From Fluviibacter sp964498255 (GTDB taxonomy: Bacteria > Pseudomonadota > Gammaproteobacteria > Burkholderiales > Rhodocyclaceae): 64,000 nucleotides of DNA. Positions 29,457-38,458 of this stretch are shown here, one piece after another. Below the pieces are notes generated by a model, which searched no databases, was not told where the DNA came from, and saw only the letters and a program-made list of their open reading frames with translations. Both the position numbers and the translations under genes were made by a program. Each line of letters starts with the position of its first letter. Position 1 is the first letter of the stretch. Where the stretch lies: positions 111,723 through 175,722 of the forward strand of contig CAZCGW010000001.1 in assembly GCA_964498255.1 (NCBI GenBank). Reading direction: 5' to 3'.

Positions 29457-30494
29457 GTGCGAAGTTTTAATATTCCATCTACGGCTGGCGCTCTGGCGCA
29501 ACAGCTGCAACATAAAATCGACGGTAAAACAAAGCCACTGGGTGCACTGGGGCAGCTGGAAGTCTTGGCGCAGCAAATCGGTCTCATCCAGCAGACGGAA
29601 TCACCAAAACTGAGTGCGCCGCAGATGCTGGTTTTTGCGGGGGATCATGGTGCGGCGAAAGCCGGTGTTTCGGCGTATCCGCAAGATGTGACCTGGCAGA
29701 TGGTCGAGAACTTCCTCGCAGGTGGTGCCGCCATTAACGTTTTTACGCGTATCTATGGTTTGCCCTTAGCGGTTGTCGATTGTGGGGTTGCGCATGAATT
29801 TGGTGAGCGGACTGGGCTCATTAACTGCAAACTAGGCGCTGGCACGAACAACTATATCGAAGCCCCGGCGATGACCACCGCACAATGCGCTCAGGCCATT
29901 GAAAACGGCGCCGCACTCGTTGCGCGCTACGCAGATGCTGGTTGCAATGTCATCGGGCTCGGCGAGATGGGGATCGGTAATACAGCTTCCGCGAGTTTGC
30001 TGACCTATTGTTTGAGTGGCGAGTCGCTTGATGTATGTGTCGGGCGCGGCACTGGCTTGGATGACGCGGGTTTGAATCGTAAACAACAGCTGTTGGCCCA
30101 GGCCTTGGAACGCACAGGAAAAATCACAGACCCCGCTCAAGTGCTGCAAGAGTTTGGTGGCTTTGAGATAGCCACCATGGTTGGCGTTATTCTGGCTGCA
30201 GCAGAGCGCCGTATGGTGGTGTTAATTGATGGTTTTGTGGTGGGTGCTGCAGCGCTTGTGGCCTGCAAACTGTATCCGGCCGCACGTGATTATTGTGTTT
30301 ATTGCCACCGTTCTGCCGAGGCGGGCCATCGTGTGCAGCTGGGTGCCATGAAGGCTGAGCCATTGCTCGATCTAGGCATGCGCTTGGGCGAAGGCACGGG
30401 CGTTGCATTGGCCTGGCCGCTTGTTCAGGGCGCTGTGGCATTCATTAACGATATGGCCAGCTTCGCATCGGCAGGCGTGTCGGAGAAAGCTTGA
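29457..30494 (+). CDS. cobT: nicotinate-nucleotide--dimethylbenzimidazole phosphoribosyltransferase
   Basis: Makes alpha-ribazole-5'-phosphate from DMB and nicotinate mononucleotide. With the GTG start at 29457, behind AAGGAAG, the protein has 345 residues, the family length. Signatures: DGKTKPLGALGQLE at the N-terminus, FAGDHGAAKAGVSAYPQ, GEMGIGNTASAS, and near the C-terminus the catalytic Glu in LGEGTGVALAWPL. An open frame upstream into cobU is not used. It uses the DMB made by BluB. Confidence 0.94.
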   Translation: MRSFNIPSTAGALAQQLQHKIDGKTKPLGALGQLEVLAQQIGLIQQTESPKLSAPQMLVFAGDHGAAKAGVSAYPQDVTWQMVENFLAGGAAINVFTRIYGLPLAVVDCGVAHEFGERTGLINCKLGAGTNNYIEAPAMTTAQCAQAIENGAALVARYADAGCNVIGLGEMGIGNTASASLLTYCLSGESLDVCVGRGTGLDDAGLNRKQQLLAQALERTGKITDPAQVLQEFGGFEIATMVGVILAAAERRMVVLIDGFVVGAAALVACKLYPAARDYCVYCHRSAEAGHRVQLGAMKAEPLLDLGMRLGEGTGVALAWPLVQGAVAFINDMASFASAGVSEKA

Positions 30495-31061
30495 TTGAAA
30501 ACGATCCGGCTCTGGCTCGTTCGGCATTTGCCGCCAGACGTAGCGCCTGGCGTTTGCTATGGGCAAACCGATTTGCTACTACAGACACCAATCTCGCAGC
30601 AACCTGATGCGGTGAGCGTTATGCGCGCTCAGTTGCCAATCGCCGTTCCTTTATTTAGCAGTCCGCTATTGCGGTGTGCAGAGATGGCGGCGATGCTGGA
30701 TGCCGCCTATGTTCAGGATAATCGCTTACAAGAACTGAATTTTGGTGCCTGGGAAATGCAGTCCTGGGATGATATCGGTGCGCAAGCGCTAGATGCATGG
30801 GCAAATGATCTGGCCGGTTTCTGCCCACCAGATGGCGAAACAGGCTATGAGCTTCAGCAACGGGCCTTGGCGTGGTTGCGCGAAATAAGTCATTTGCACG
30901 ATGAAGTGATCGTCGTAACGCATGCAGGCGTTATGCGGGTACTGCAGGCACATCATCAAGCATTGCCCGGATCCAAGTGGCTCGATCTGCGGTATGACTA
31001 TGGTCAGGTTCTTTGTCTGGAGTTTACAGCCGAGCAAATTGGCGCGGCACCGGTACAATAA
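30495..31061 (+). CDS. cobC: alpha-ribazole-5'-phosphate phosphatase (histidine phosphatase family)
   Basis: Phosphoglycerate-mutase-like phosphatase, 188 aa, with the phosphohistidine in LVRH (His11), the GQTDL segment, LQELNFGAWEMQ containing the catalytic Glu region, and VVTHAGVMRVL with the second His. It probably dephosphorylates alpha-ribazole phosphate or cobalamin phosphate. The TTG start directly follows the cobT stop, with GGAG upstream, so it ends the cobQ-U-T-C operon. Confidence 0.87.
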   Translation: MKTIRLWLVRHLPPDVAPGVCYGQTDLLLQTPISQQPDAVSVMRAQLPIAVPLFSSPLLRCAEMAAMLDAAYVQDNRLQELNFGAWEMQSWDDIGAQALDAWANDLAGFCPPDGETGYELQQRALAWLREISHLHDEVIVVTHAGVMRVLQAHHQALPGSKWLDLRYDYGQVLCLEFTAEQIGAAPVQ

Positions 31062-31065
31062 CGAC

Positions 31066-32190
31066 ATGCCTGCTGACGCCATTAATCTTTCTCAAGTTCG
31101 CCGGGTGCTCGTAACCAAGTTGCGACATCATGGCGATGTGCTGCTTGCTTCGCCAGTGTTGTCTGCACTGAAAGCTGCTGCGCCGCATGTGGAAATTGAT
31201 GCATTGGTTTACGCTGACACGGCTGAGATGTTGCGCGATCACCCAGACATGGCGCAGCTGCATTGCATCGATCGTGGCTGGAAGGAATTAGGTCTGATTG
31301 GGCAGGGCGCCGCAGAGTGGGCCTTGTTCAAAGACATGAAGGTACGCCAGTACGATTTGATCATTCATCTGACGGAACATCCGCGCGGCGCCTGGTTGTC
31401 CCGCTTGCTTAAGCCCCGTTGGTCAGTTGCGCCACGCGTAAATGGACGTGGCGGTTTCTGGAAGAGCAGCTTTACTCACTTTGTATCGCCGATCATGGGT
31501 AGCGGCCGCCGGCATGTTGTTGAACAGAACCTCGATGCTTTGCGTCGTCTAGGTATTCAACCTGCTGCTGATCAACGTGCGCTCACATTAGTGCCTGGAG
31601 CAGATGCCGATGCGCATGTAAGCGTGCGTTTGCAATCGTTGGGATTAAAGCCGGGGGGCTTTGTGCATTTGCATCCCCCTTCGCGCTGGCACTTCAAGTG
31701 TTGGACGGCCGAAGGTTGGGCAGAAATTATCGCCCGTATCCGTGCGGCAGGTTGGCCAGTGGTGCTTACCGCGGCGCCAGGCGACAAAGAAGGTCGATTG
31801 ATTGACCAGATTCAGGCGGCACTCGCTAAACGTAATGAACCGCCCGCTTTAAGCTTGGCGGGTTCGTTGTCGCTAAAAGAACTAGGTGCGTTGACTGGTC
31901 AAGCCAAGCTTTTTGCCGGTGTGGATTCTGCACCGATGCATATTGCTGCGGCCATGAAAACGCCAGTCGTTGTTTTGTTTGGTCCTTCCGGTGAAGGGCA
32001 TTGGGGTCCTTGGGGCAAACCACGCGAGGGCGAACATCAGGTGGTGACGCGTAGTGCTCAGTTTAATTGCCGCCCTTGCGGTCTGGATGGTTGTGGCGGT
32101 GGAAAAGTGAGCGAATGCCTGACAAGTATTACGCCAGATGAAGTCTGGGGTGCAATGGCACCACTGCTTACGGCAAAATCACAAGACTGA
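31066..32190 (+). CDS. LPS core heptosyltransferase, RfaQ/WaaQ-like
   Basis: GT9-family glycosyltransferase that adds L-glycero-D-manno-heptose to the lipopolysaccharide core at the inner face of the membrane. The 374-residue protein starts with RRVLVTKLRHHGDVLLASPV, the GT9 N-terminal strand, and ends with the sugar-nucleotide-binding FAGVDSAPMHIAAAM and VLFGPSGEGHWGPWG, plus a Cys cluster (NCRPCGLDGCG) seen in RfaQ-type proteins. The ATG at 31066 is chosen; the frame extends upstream inside cobC. Only four bases separate it from cobC, yet its role is unrelated to B12. Confidence 0.83.
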   Translation: MPADAINLSQVRRVLVTKLRHHGDVLLASPVLSALKAAAPHVEIDALVYADTAEMLRDHPDMAQLHCIDRGWKELGLIGQGAAEWALFKDMKVRQYDLIIHLTEHPRGAWLSRLLKPRWSVAPRVNGRGGFWKSSFTHFVSPIMGSGRRHVVEQNLDALRRLGIQPAADQRALTLVPGADADAHVSVRLQSLGLKPGGFVHLHPPSRWHFKCWTAEGWAEIIARIRAAGWPVVLTAAPGDKEGRLIDQIQAALAKRNEPPALSLAGSLSLKELGALTGQAKLFAGVDSAPMHIAAAMKTPVVVLFGPSGEGHWGPWGKPREGEHQVVTRSAQFNCRPCGLDGCGGGKVSECLTSITPDEVWGAMAPLLTAKSQD

Positions 32191-32457
32191 TTAGAAGTTT
32201 GCGGGAATTTCCGCGCTGACGGAGTGTGCGACACGTGCACAGCTAACTGTAAAACTATTACGGTAGTGATGTCATCAAGACGGCGTGCATGACAGATAAC
32301 GTCAGAGCCTGCAGATATCGCAGCTGTTAGTCACAAATAGATTAGAAGCTGTCAGCGAGAATGCAAGCTGCGCTTTTTAATTTAGAATTTTTTGATGATT
32401 TCCTTAGAAGAAACCGATAAATAATAGGTAAACTCTAAGGCAAAATTAAAAACAAAA
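32191..32457 (+). promoter_or_regulatory. AT-rich intergenic region upstream of pilM
   Basis: This 267-base gap holds small inverted repeats (GCGG/CCGC at 32201, TGATG-T-CATCA near 32267) and turns AT-rich towards pilM. A possible promoter is TTGATG at 32392 with GATAAA at 32416-32421, 18 bases apart. No gene or known RNA was recognised here. Confidence 0.35.
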
Positions 32458-33429
32458 ATGCGAGACAAATTTATCAGATGGTTTACGGGTGCTCAGCCAT
32501 TTGTGGTTGGCGCCTGGTGGGGTCGTGCAGGCGTTTGCCTCGTGCGGGCTAAGCCTATGGATAATTTCCAGCGTGTTATGGAAGTTGTTTACGAGCCGTG
32601 CGGATTGGATTTTGCTAATCAACCGGATATAGGCTTGTCGAATCGTGGAGAGATGGTCAATGCCTTACGATGTGCGGCTGAGCGCTTAGGGGGAATCCAA
32701 TTTACATTGGCGCTTGGCATTCCTTCGGGTGATATCTTCATTAAAAACATCGAGATACCTGCAGGGCTGACAACAAAGCAGATTGAACAGATTTCTGTGG
32801 TGGAGGCTGTCTCTAACCTGCCGGTACCCCCAGAAGAGATTTGTGCTGACTTTCTCAAACACAGCGCAGAAATGGCGGCGCATACAAAACGCATTGATAT
32901 TGCATTTTGTAAACGAGGGCTAATCGACGAATTAGGGATCGTTGCAGAAGATGCGGGTGTTGTCTTAAGCATCGTTGATCGGGATATACAGGCCATACAC
33001 GATGCAACACTTTGGTGCGTAAATGCTCAAGGCAGTCTGAAACCGGTCGAATATCCTTTGGGCATACTCATTGAAGGCGACGAAAAAACATTTATAGTTT
33101 CTCGTAATGCGCTTGACCATGTGTCATACGTATTTAAGAGCGCTGAGAATGACCCAAGTAATTTGGTCGTGACTGCAGACTCAGTCTCAAAGGAACTTCA
33201 AGCATATTGCCGTCGAGCAGGCTTGAATTTTGAAAACGGCAGGCCATTGAACCAACTCTTTCTAGTAGTTGATGCAGACTCGAGTACAGCCGCCGCATCA
33301 ACCGTTGAAAGTTTGTCGCAAGATACGTTAGAAATTCATCCGACAACATTTGTGAAAGGCGATACCGGTATATCGCCGATATACGGATTGATGGTTGCAT
33401 TGGGTATGGCCCTTAGGAAGCCGGCATGA
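32458..33429 (+). CDS. pilM: type IV pilus assembly protein PilM, divergent
   Basis: Cytoplasmic actin-like protein that binds the N-terminus of PilN and anchors the alignment complex. The 323-residue product is recognised mainly by position at the head of pilMNOPQ and by the IFIKNIEIPAGLTTKQIEQ segment (PilM homologues have AI...IxxPaglxdxeie here). The N-terminal phosphate-binding strand, normally GIDIGSxSVK-like, reads VVGAWWGRAGVCLV, so nucleotide binding may be weak or lost. The product is shorter than the usual ~350 aa. The ribosome-binding site is poor. Confidence 0.8.
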   Translation: MRDKFIRWFTGAQPFVVGAWWGRAGVCLVRAKPMDNFQRVMEVVYEPCGLDFANQPDIGLSNRGEMVNALRCAAERLGGIQFTLALGIPSGDIFIKNIEIPAGLTTKQIEQISVVEAVSNLPVPPEEICADFLKHSAEMAAHTKRIDIAFCKRGLIDELGIVAEDAGVVLSIVDRDIQAIHDATLWCVNAQGSLKPVEYPLGILIEGDEKTFIVSRNALDHVSYVFKSAENDPSNLVVTADSVSKELQAYCRRAGLNFENGRPLNQLFLVVDADSSTAAASTVESLSQDTLEIHPTTFVKGDTGISPIYGLMVALGMALRKPA

Positions 33430-34010
33430 CTGGCCGTTTCAATTTGCTGCCACATCGGATGCAAAAGCAAATGTGGCTGAAACGAGTGTTGGCCCGTCAA
33501 GTTAGCCTAGTGTTGTTGCTTGCGTTTTTAACAGCGTTGTTTATTCATGGCGTCGTGGTCGCAAGATCAGATTATCTTGAGGGCTATAACACCAGCTTGC
33601 AGTCTGCCGTGACACAAATGCTTCCGGCGTATCGGGATGCCCAGCAGTTTGTAAAGCAGCGCGACGACATGCTGGAAAGACAGAAAATTCTAGAAAAGCT
33701 GGATGCTAGGCGTTCTACTAGCGTCATGATTCTGGATGACGTTGCACGCGCATTGCCGCCGGACGTTTATTTGACCAGACTGGAAGAAGATGGCGATAGA
33801 TTTCGGCTCGAAGGCAAAGCGGTTAACAATGCTGCGATCGCTCACTTTTTTGAATTGATAGTCAGATCGGAAAGATTAACAGGGTTAGCGTTGGAAGAAA
33901 TACGCATGCAGGAAGCCGAGAGTCTTGCCCCCTATGTTTTTCTGATTAATGGAAAGGTAAAACTTTCAGGCGTGGGCGACAACATGATGGTTGTTCTTGC
34001 TCATGAGTAA
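33426..34010 (+). CDS. pilN: type IV pilus assembly protein PilN
   Basis: Bitopic inner-membrane protein, 194 aa. The conserved FNLLPHR (PilN INLLPxR motif, the PilM docking site) stands at residues 5-11; a membrane helix spans about 28-46; the periplasmic part starts with a coiled coil and continues into a ferredoxin-like domain around VYLTRLEEDGDRFRLEG. It overlaps pilM by four bases and pilO by eight. Confidence 0.88.
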   Translation: MTGRFNLLPHRMQKQMWLKRVLARQVSLVLLLAFLTALFIHGVVVARSDYLEGYNTSLQSAVTQMLPAYRDAQQFVKQRDDMLERQKILEKLDARRSTSVMILDDVARALPPDVYLTRLEEDGDRFRLEGKAVNNAAIAHFFELIVRSERLTGLALEEIRMQEAESLAPYVFLINGKVKLSGVGDNMMVVLAHE

Positions 34011-34797
34011 GTTAGGTAATTTGCGCGCAAATGGCATGGTTTGGGTTCGTGCCAGAGCTGCTGCCGTTAAAGGAAAATATAAGCGAATATGTGGCGCACG
34101 GAGGGACCGCAAGATTGTTGTTCCATGGTGGAAAAAAGATATAAGTGAATTGCTGGCAGATATTAGTCGTCTACGATTAAGTACTGATTCGGGAGTGGTG
34201 CTCCAATCAATAACCGATATTTCCTGCTGGACGATCCGCTTTCGGATAGCGGTTCTTCTTTTGGTCTTTGTGTTGGGTGTTTTGCTAGGCACGATGACGG
34301 TTTCCTCTGACGCGTTAAACGACATAGATACCAAAACAGTGGAACGTGAGGTGCTCAAAAATCGTTACTTAAGGTATGCCGAGCAGGTTGATATGTTGCC
34401 TGTATACCGGATTCAAACAGAAACAATCCTAGAGCGGTTTGGTGAGCTTCTTGATGCAATACCAGCTGCGCTCGAATCGGTACATGTTCTGTCGCAATTG
34501 AACAAGGCGTCTAAAGATTCAGGGCTGCAACTGGAATTCTTTAAACCGCTCGGTGAAGAAGTGCATGCCTATTACGTAGTGTTGCCTATCGAGATTCGCC
34601 TTCGTGGTGATTACAACGCAATTGCCAAGTTTCTGGAGCTGGTATCCAAGATGCAGCACTTGGTGACAGTAGATGTGGTGATGTTGCCATCGGCAACACA
34701 TGCAAATCAAATAGTTTTGGCATCATTGCTCAAAGCATACCGTTACAAGGATTTGCCAAAAAAATCAGACGGCAAGGTTTCTCGTGATGCACGTTAA
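34003..34797 (+). CDS. pilO: type IV pilus assembly protein PilO with long N-terminus
   Basis: Inner-membrane partner of PilN. From the ATG at 34003 the protein has about 264 residues. Residues about 1-45 are a basic extension not usual in PilO. Then comes the DISELLADISRL helix, a membrane helix near 80-98 (IAVLLLVFVLGVLLG), a coiled coil, and the periplasmic ferredoxin-like domain with IEIRLRGDYNAIAKFLELVSKM. The frame also opens at 33991. Gene order supports the call strongly. Confidence 0.85.
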   Translation: MSKLGNLRANGMVWVRARAAAVKGKYKRICGARRDRKIVVPWWKKDISELLADISRLRLSTDSGVVLQSITDISCWTIRFRIAVLLLVFVLGVLLGTMTVSSDALNDIDTKTVEREVLKNRYLRYAEQVDMLPVYRIQTETILERFGELLDAIPAALESVHVLSQLNKASKDSGLQLEFFKPLGEEVHAYYVVLPIEIRLRGDYNAIAKFLELVSKMQHLVTVDVVMLPSATHANQIVLASLLKAYRYKDLPKKSDGKVSRDAR

Positions 34798-35278
34798 ATT
34801 TTGGTTTTGCATTGGAAGCTGTTTTCTTCTGGGAGCCTGTTCCGTTTCAGGCGAAGAAGCCGCTTCGCAGTGGGTGCAAAGTAGAACGCCTTTGGTGGCG
34901 CCAGCTAATTCTTCGGTTGTGCCAACACTCGTGGATACGCCACCGGCGGTGTATACCGCAAAGCATGTGGTTGATCCTTTTGCGCCCGGACGCATCGGGC
35001 AGCCTCTTGCGCCTGGTAGCGATATTCAAGCCGTTATCGGGGAGCGTTGGTATTTTGCGGATGCACCTGTTGATTCACTTCGCATCGTAGGTTTCCTTGA
35101 AGTAAAGGGGCGATACATTGGGGTCGTCGAGGGAAGCGCAGGCTCTGTAAACGTCAAAGCTGGAGATCGGCTGGGTAATCAGCAGGCTGAAATTATTGAT
35201 ATTTCAAAACAGGGCATCCGTTTGCGGCAGGCAGATGGCTCTGAGTCATGGTTGCCGATTGCTCGGCGGAGTCGTTAA
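34787..35278 (+). CDS. pilP: type IV pilus assembly lipoprotein PilP
   Basis: Lipoprotein that links the PilN-PilO complex to the secretin PilQ. The 163-residue protein has a signal peptide with lipobox LLGAC (Cys18), a disordered linker rich in Ala/Pro/Val, the VDPFAPGRI motif near 65-73, and the C-terminal beta-sandwich (LRIVGFLEVKGRYIGVVE, then VKAGDRLG). The ATG at 34787 follows an alternative GTG at 34784. It overlaps the pilO end by 11 bases. Confidence 0.88.
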   Translation: MHVKFWFCIGSCFLLGACSVSGEEAASQWVQSRTPLVAPANSSVVPTLVDTPPAVYTAKHVVDPFAPGRIGQPLAPGSDIQAVIGERWYFADAPVDSLRIVGFLEVKGRYIGVVEGSAGSVNVKAGDRLGNQQAEIIDISKQGIRLRQADGSESWLPIARRSR

Positions 35279-35280
35279 AA

Positions 35281-36723
35281 ATGAAAATTCAATGCCGTTA
35301 TTTGTGCAAGAAGTTTGTGCTGTCAGGTCTTTTGCTCATGTCGTTTAGTTTGGTCGTGCCTTATGCAATGTCTGGCGTGGCGAATCCGCGCATCACTCTG
35401 GATATTCAGAACGGCGATGTGCGTCAGGTATTAGCGCTTATCGGCCGTGAGCTGGGAATCAACATCGTTGCCAGTGAAGCGGTTAAAGGGCAAGTGACTA
35501 TCGTGATGAATAACGTGCCGGCTTCGGAGGTTTTGCAGTCTATTTTCCAGCAGCGCGGGCTTGTGGGTAAACAGGAAGATGGCATTTTGATAGTGCGACC
35601 TAAAAGCGAAGCGATGGAGCAGGAGCGCGTAGGCATGGAAATCGCTCAGCAGGCTCAAAGTATTGGCCCGCTAAAGCAGGAAGCGTTTCGTTTGCGTTTT
35701 GCTCAGGCTATCGACCTTGAAAAACTGGTGCGTGAACAATTAACGCCACGCGGTAAAGTCAGCGTTGATTCTCGTACCAATACCTTGTTTGTTAACGACA
35801 CAGCATCAAAGCTCTCGGAAATTGCGCTGTTGATTAAGTCGGTTGATCAACCGATTAGGCAAGTACTGATAGAGGCGAGGATTGTTGAGGCGAATGAAAC
35901 CTTTAACGAAGAACTGGGTGTGCGCTTGGGTGCCTTGGATACGGTACGTATGGGCGGTGGAGGTCTGCAAATCGGTGGCGGACAATATGTGCCACCGACT
36001 CAGGCAGCGCAGGCGCTTAATTACAACAGGCTGGTTCCCGGTGGCACGCCGAGTTATCAGACTTTAAATAGCGTTAATGGACAACCCTTCTCGGTTAATC
36101 AAACGCTCGGTTCAGTTAATTTGCCAGTAACGCGCGCTGCTGCTGGAACGATGGCCTTTGCATTGTTGAGTCCAACAGGGTCGCGCATTCTCAATGTGGA
36201 GCTTTCGGCGCTGGAGTCAGATGGACGCGGCAAGATTATTTCTAGTCCTAAGGTGGTTACCGGTGATAACGTTAAAGCAGTGATTGAAGACGGCACCGAG
36301 ATTCCTTATCTGTCCACAGCGCAAACGGGTGGCACAACGATTCCGACGGTGGAATTTAAAAAGGCTGTGTTATCGCTAGATGTAACGCCCCAGATTACGC
36401 CGGATGGCAAAGTGCGTTTGAAGCTCATCGTGCGTAAAGAAGAGCCTGATTATGCGGCCATGCAACTTATCCCCGGATCAACTAATCCACCAATCAAAAG
36501 CACGGTCGTCACGACAGATGTGCTGGTAGAAAATGCGGGTACCGTGTCCATAGGCGGTGTTTTCATCAAGAAAGTGGATAATCTCGTCACGCAGGTACCC
36601 TTTCTTGGGGATATCCCTTTTATTGGCAACTTTTTCAAATACCGATCGACCACCGAACAGCGGCGAGAACTGCTGGTGTTCATTTCGCCACAAATCGTGG
36701 CGGGCGGCACAACGGGACCTTGA
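35281..36723 (+). CDS. pilQ: type IV pilus secretin PilQ, short form
   Basis: Outer-membrane secretin through which the pilus passes. From ATG 35281 it has 480 residues: signal peptide to about residue 31, STN/N0 domain about 36-105 (ITLDIQNGDVRQVLALIGRE), N1 domain about 135-190 (KVSVDSRTNTLFVND), and the C-terminal secretin barrel to about 475, with VPFLGDIPFIGNFF and RRELLVFISPQIV. PilQ normally has 600-770 residues because one or more AMIN domains precede N0; none is present here. The frame stays open upstream within pilP but without secretion signal. It lies two bases after pilP and nine before aroK. Confidence 0.92.
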   Translation: MKIQCRYLCKKFVLSGLLLMSFSLVVPYAMSGVANPRITLDIQNGDVRQVLALIGRELGINIVASEAVKGQVTIVMNNVPASEVLQSIFQQRGLVGKQEDGILIVRPKSEAMEQERVGMEIAQQAQSIGPLKQEAFRLRFAQAIDLEKLVREQLTPRGKVSVDSRTNTLFVNDTASKLSEIALLIKSVDQPIRQVLIEARIVEANETFNEELGVRLGALDTVRMGGGGLQIGGGQYVPPTQAAQALNYNRLVPGGTPSYQTLNSVNGQPFSVNQTLGSVNLPVTRAAAGTMAFALLSPTGSRILNVELSALESDGRGKIISSPKVVTGDNVKAVIEDGTEIPYLSTAQTGGTTIPTVEFKKAVLSLDVTPQITPDGKVRLKLIVRKEEPDYAAMQLIPGSTNPPIKSTVVTTDVLVENAGTVSIGGVFIKKVDNLVTQVPFLGDIPFIGNFFKYRSTTEQRRELLVFISPQIVAGGTTGP

Positions 36724-36732
36724 GCATTTAGT

Positions 36733-37263
36733 ATGACGATCGCACTCCCTGAAAATATCTTTCTCGTTGGCCTGATGGGCGCTGGTAAATCCACGGTAGG
36801 GCGGATTCTGGCGCGACGCTTGGGGAAGCGCTTTGTTGATACCGATCACGAAATCGAAAAGCGCAACGGGGTAACGATCCCGGTGATTTTTGAGATCGAA
36901 GGTGAAGATGGGTTTCGCCGCAGAGAGCAGGAAGTGCTCGCAGATCTGGCGCAGGAAAAAGATCTGGTGCTCAGCACCGGTGGCGGAATTGTGCTAAAGC
37001 CAGAAAACCGGGAAGTCCTGCGTAACCATGGTTTTGTGGTTTATTTGAACGCTCGCCCGGAATTGCTGGCTGAGCGCACTAAGCATGATCGCACTCGGCC
37101 ATTGCTTAATGTAGAAGACCCGCTGACGCGTTTGCGTGAGCTCTATGCGGTGCGCGACCCGCTTTATCGGGAGGTCGCTCATGCGGTGGTGGAAACCGGT
37201 CGTGGTGCCCCGCAACAGGTTGTTCAGGCAATTCTGGGCGAAATTAGCCGCATAGACCGCTAG
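36733..37263 (+). CDS. aroK: shikimate kinase
   Basis: Phosphorylates shikimate in the aromatic amino acid pathway. The 176-residue protein has Walker A GLMGAGKST at 13-21, the shikimate-binding DTDHEIE and FRRREQEVL segments, the STGGGIVL motif, and the lid with RPLL. Its place behind pilQ is the standard arrangement. Confidence 0.96.
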   Translation: MTIALPENIFLVGLMGAGKSTVGRILARRLGKRFVDTDHEIEKRNGVTIPVIFEIEGEDGFRRREQEVLADLAQEKDLVLSTGGGIVLKPENREVLRNHGFVVYLNARPELLAERTKHDRTRPLLNVEDPLTRLRELYAVRDPLYREVAHAVVETGRGAPQQVVQAILGEISRIDR

Positions 37264-37283
37264 GGCGGCTTAAAATAACGCTT

Positions 37284-38438
37284 ATGACTACAACGCATCA
37301 GACCTTGACCGTTGCGCTGGATGAGCGCAGCTACCCCATCCACATTGGCTGTGGCCTATTGGGCAATGCCGCGCTTTGGGCGCCGCACCTCAATCCTAAG
37401 ATGGGTGCTGTGGTCATTACCAATACCACCGTAGCACCGCTGTACCTGGATAAGGTGCTGGCTACTTTGGCTGAATTGGGCTGTCCGGCATTCTCGGTCG
37501 TGCTTCCTGATGGTGAGGAATATAAATCCTGGGAAACGCTGAATACGGTGTTTGATGCGTTGCTAGAGAATCGCTGTGAACGCGGCACTACCTTGATTGC
37601 GTTGGGTGGTGGGGTCATTGGTGATCTGGTTGGGTTTGCGGCGGCCTGCTATCAGCGTGGTGCGCCGTTTATTCAGGTACCAACGACATTGTTGTCACAG
37701 GTAGATTCTTCGGTGGGTGGCAAAACCGCGATTAACCATCCCTTGGGCAAGAACATGATTGGTGCGTTTTACCAACCCAAGTTGGTGCTGGCCGATCTGG
37801 ATACGCTGGATACGTTGCCGCCGCGCGAAGTAGCTGCCGGTATGTCGGAAGTGATCAAGTATGGCTTGATCCGGGACGAAGCCTTTTTCTGCTGGCTGGA
37901 ACAATATGCCGAAGGGCTGATGCAGCGGGATAAAGCCCTGCTGGCAAAAGCGGTGTACCAATCGTGCGCTCATAAAGCAGAAGTGGTGGCACGCGATGAG
38001 CGCGAGGCAGGTGAGCGGGCGTTGCTCAATCTGGGGCATACCTTTGGCCATGCCATTGAAACCGGTATGGGTTATGGCAGCTGGTTGCATGGCGAAGCCG
38101 TGGCAGCCGGTACGATGATGGCTGCTTTGTTGTCTGAGCAGCTGGGTTGGCTAGACCGGCCAGCAGTAGAGCGTATCAAGGCACTTTTTCAGTGCGTCGG
38201 GTTGCCGGTCGAGGGGCCGTGGCTGGAGTCAACGCCGTCCGCGAGTGCGGAGCGGTATCTTGATTTGATGCGCCATGACAAAAAGGTGAGCGCTGGGGTG
38301 ATGCGCTTGGTGTTGTTAAAGGCGATCGGCCATGCGGTAGTGTCAGCAGATGCCGATGATGCCGCCATTCTGGGCGCCGTGGTTGCCGGGCTGGCGCCAG
38401 AACCCAATAAACGGGCAGTGCCACCCACGGCTAATTAA
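37284..38438 (+). CDS. aroB: 3-dehydroquinate synthase
   Basis: NAD- and metal-dependent cyclisation of DAHP to 3-dehydroquinate. The 384-residue protein shows DGEEYKSWETL, LGGGVIGDLVGFAAACYQRGAPF (NAD loop, in two parts), PTTLLSQVDSSVGGKTAINH, and metal ligands in the GHTFGHAIE segment and the later LHGEAVAAG. It lies 20 bases after aroK and probably ends the pil-aro transcript. Confidence 0.96.
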   Translation: MTTTHQTLTVALDERSYPIHIGCGLLGNAALWAPHLNPKMGAVVITNTTVAPLYLDKVLATLAELGCPAFSVVLPDGEEYKSWETLNTVFDALLENRCERGTTLIALGGGVIGDLVGFAAACYQRGAPFIQVPTTLLSQVDSSVGGKTAINHPLGKNMIGAFYQPKLVLADLDTLDTLPPREVAAGMSEVIKYGLIRDEAFFCWLEQYAEGLMQRDKALLAKAVYQSCAHKAEVVARDEREAGERALLNLGHTFGHAIETGMGYGSWLHGEAVAAGTMMAALLSEQLGWLDRPAVERIKALFQCVGLPVEGPWLESTPSASAERYLDLMRHDKKVSAGVMRLVLLKAIGHAVVSADADDAAILGAVVAGLAPEPNKRAVPPTAN

Positions 38439-38458
38439 TTGCCTTGAATAGGGTGTTT

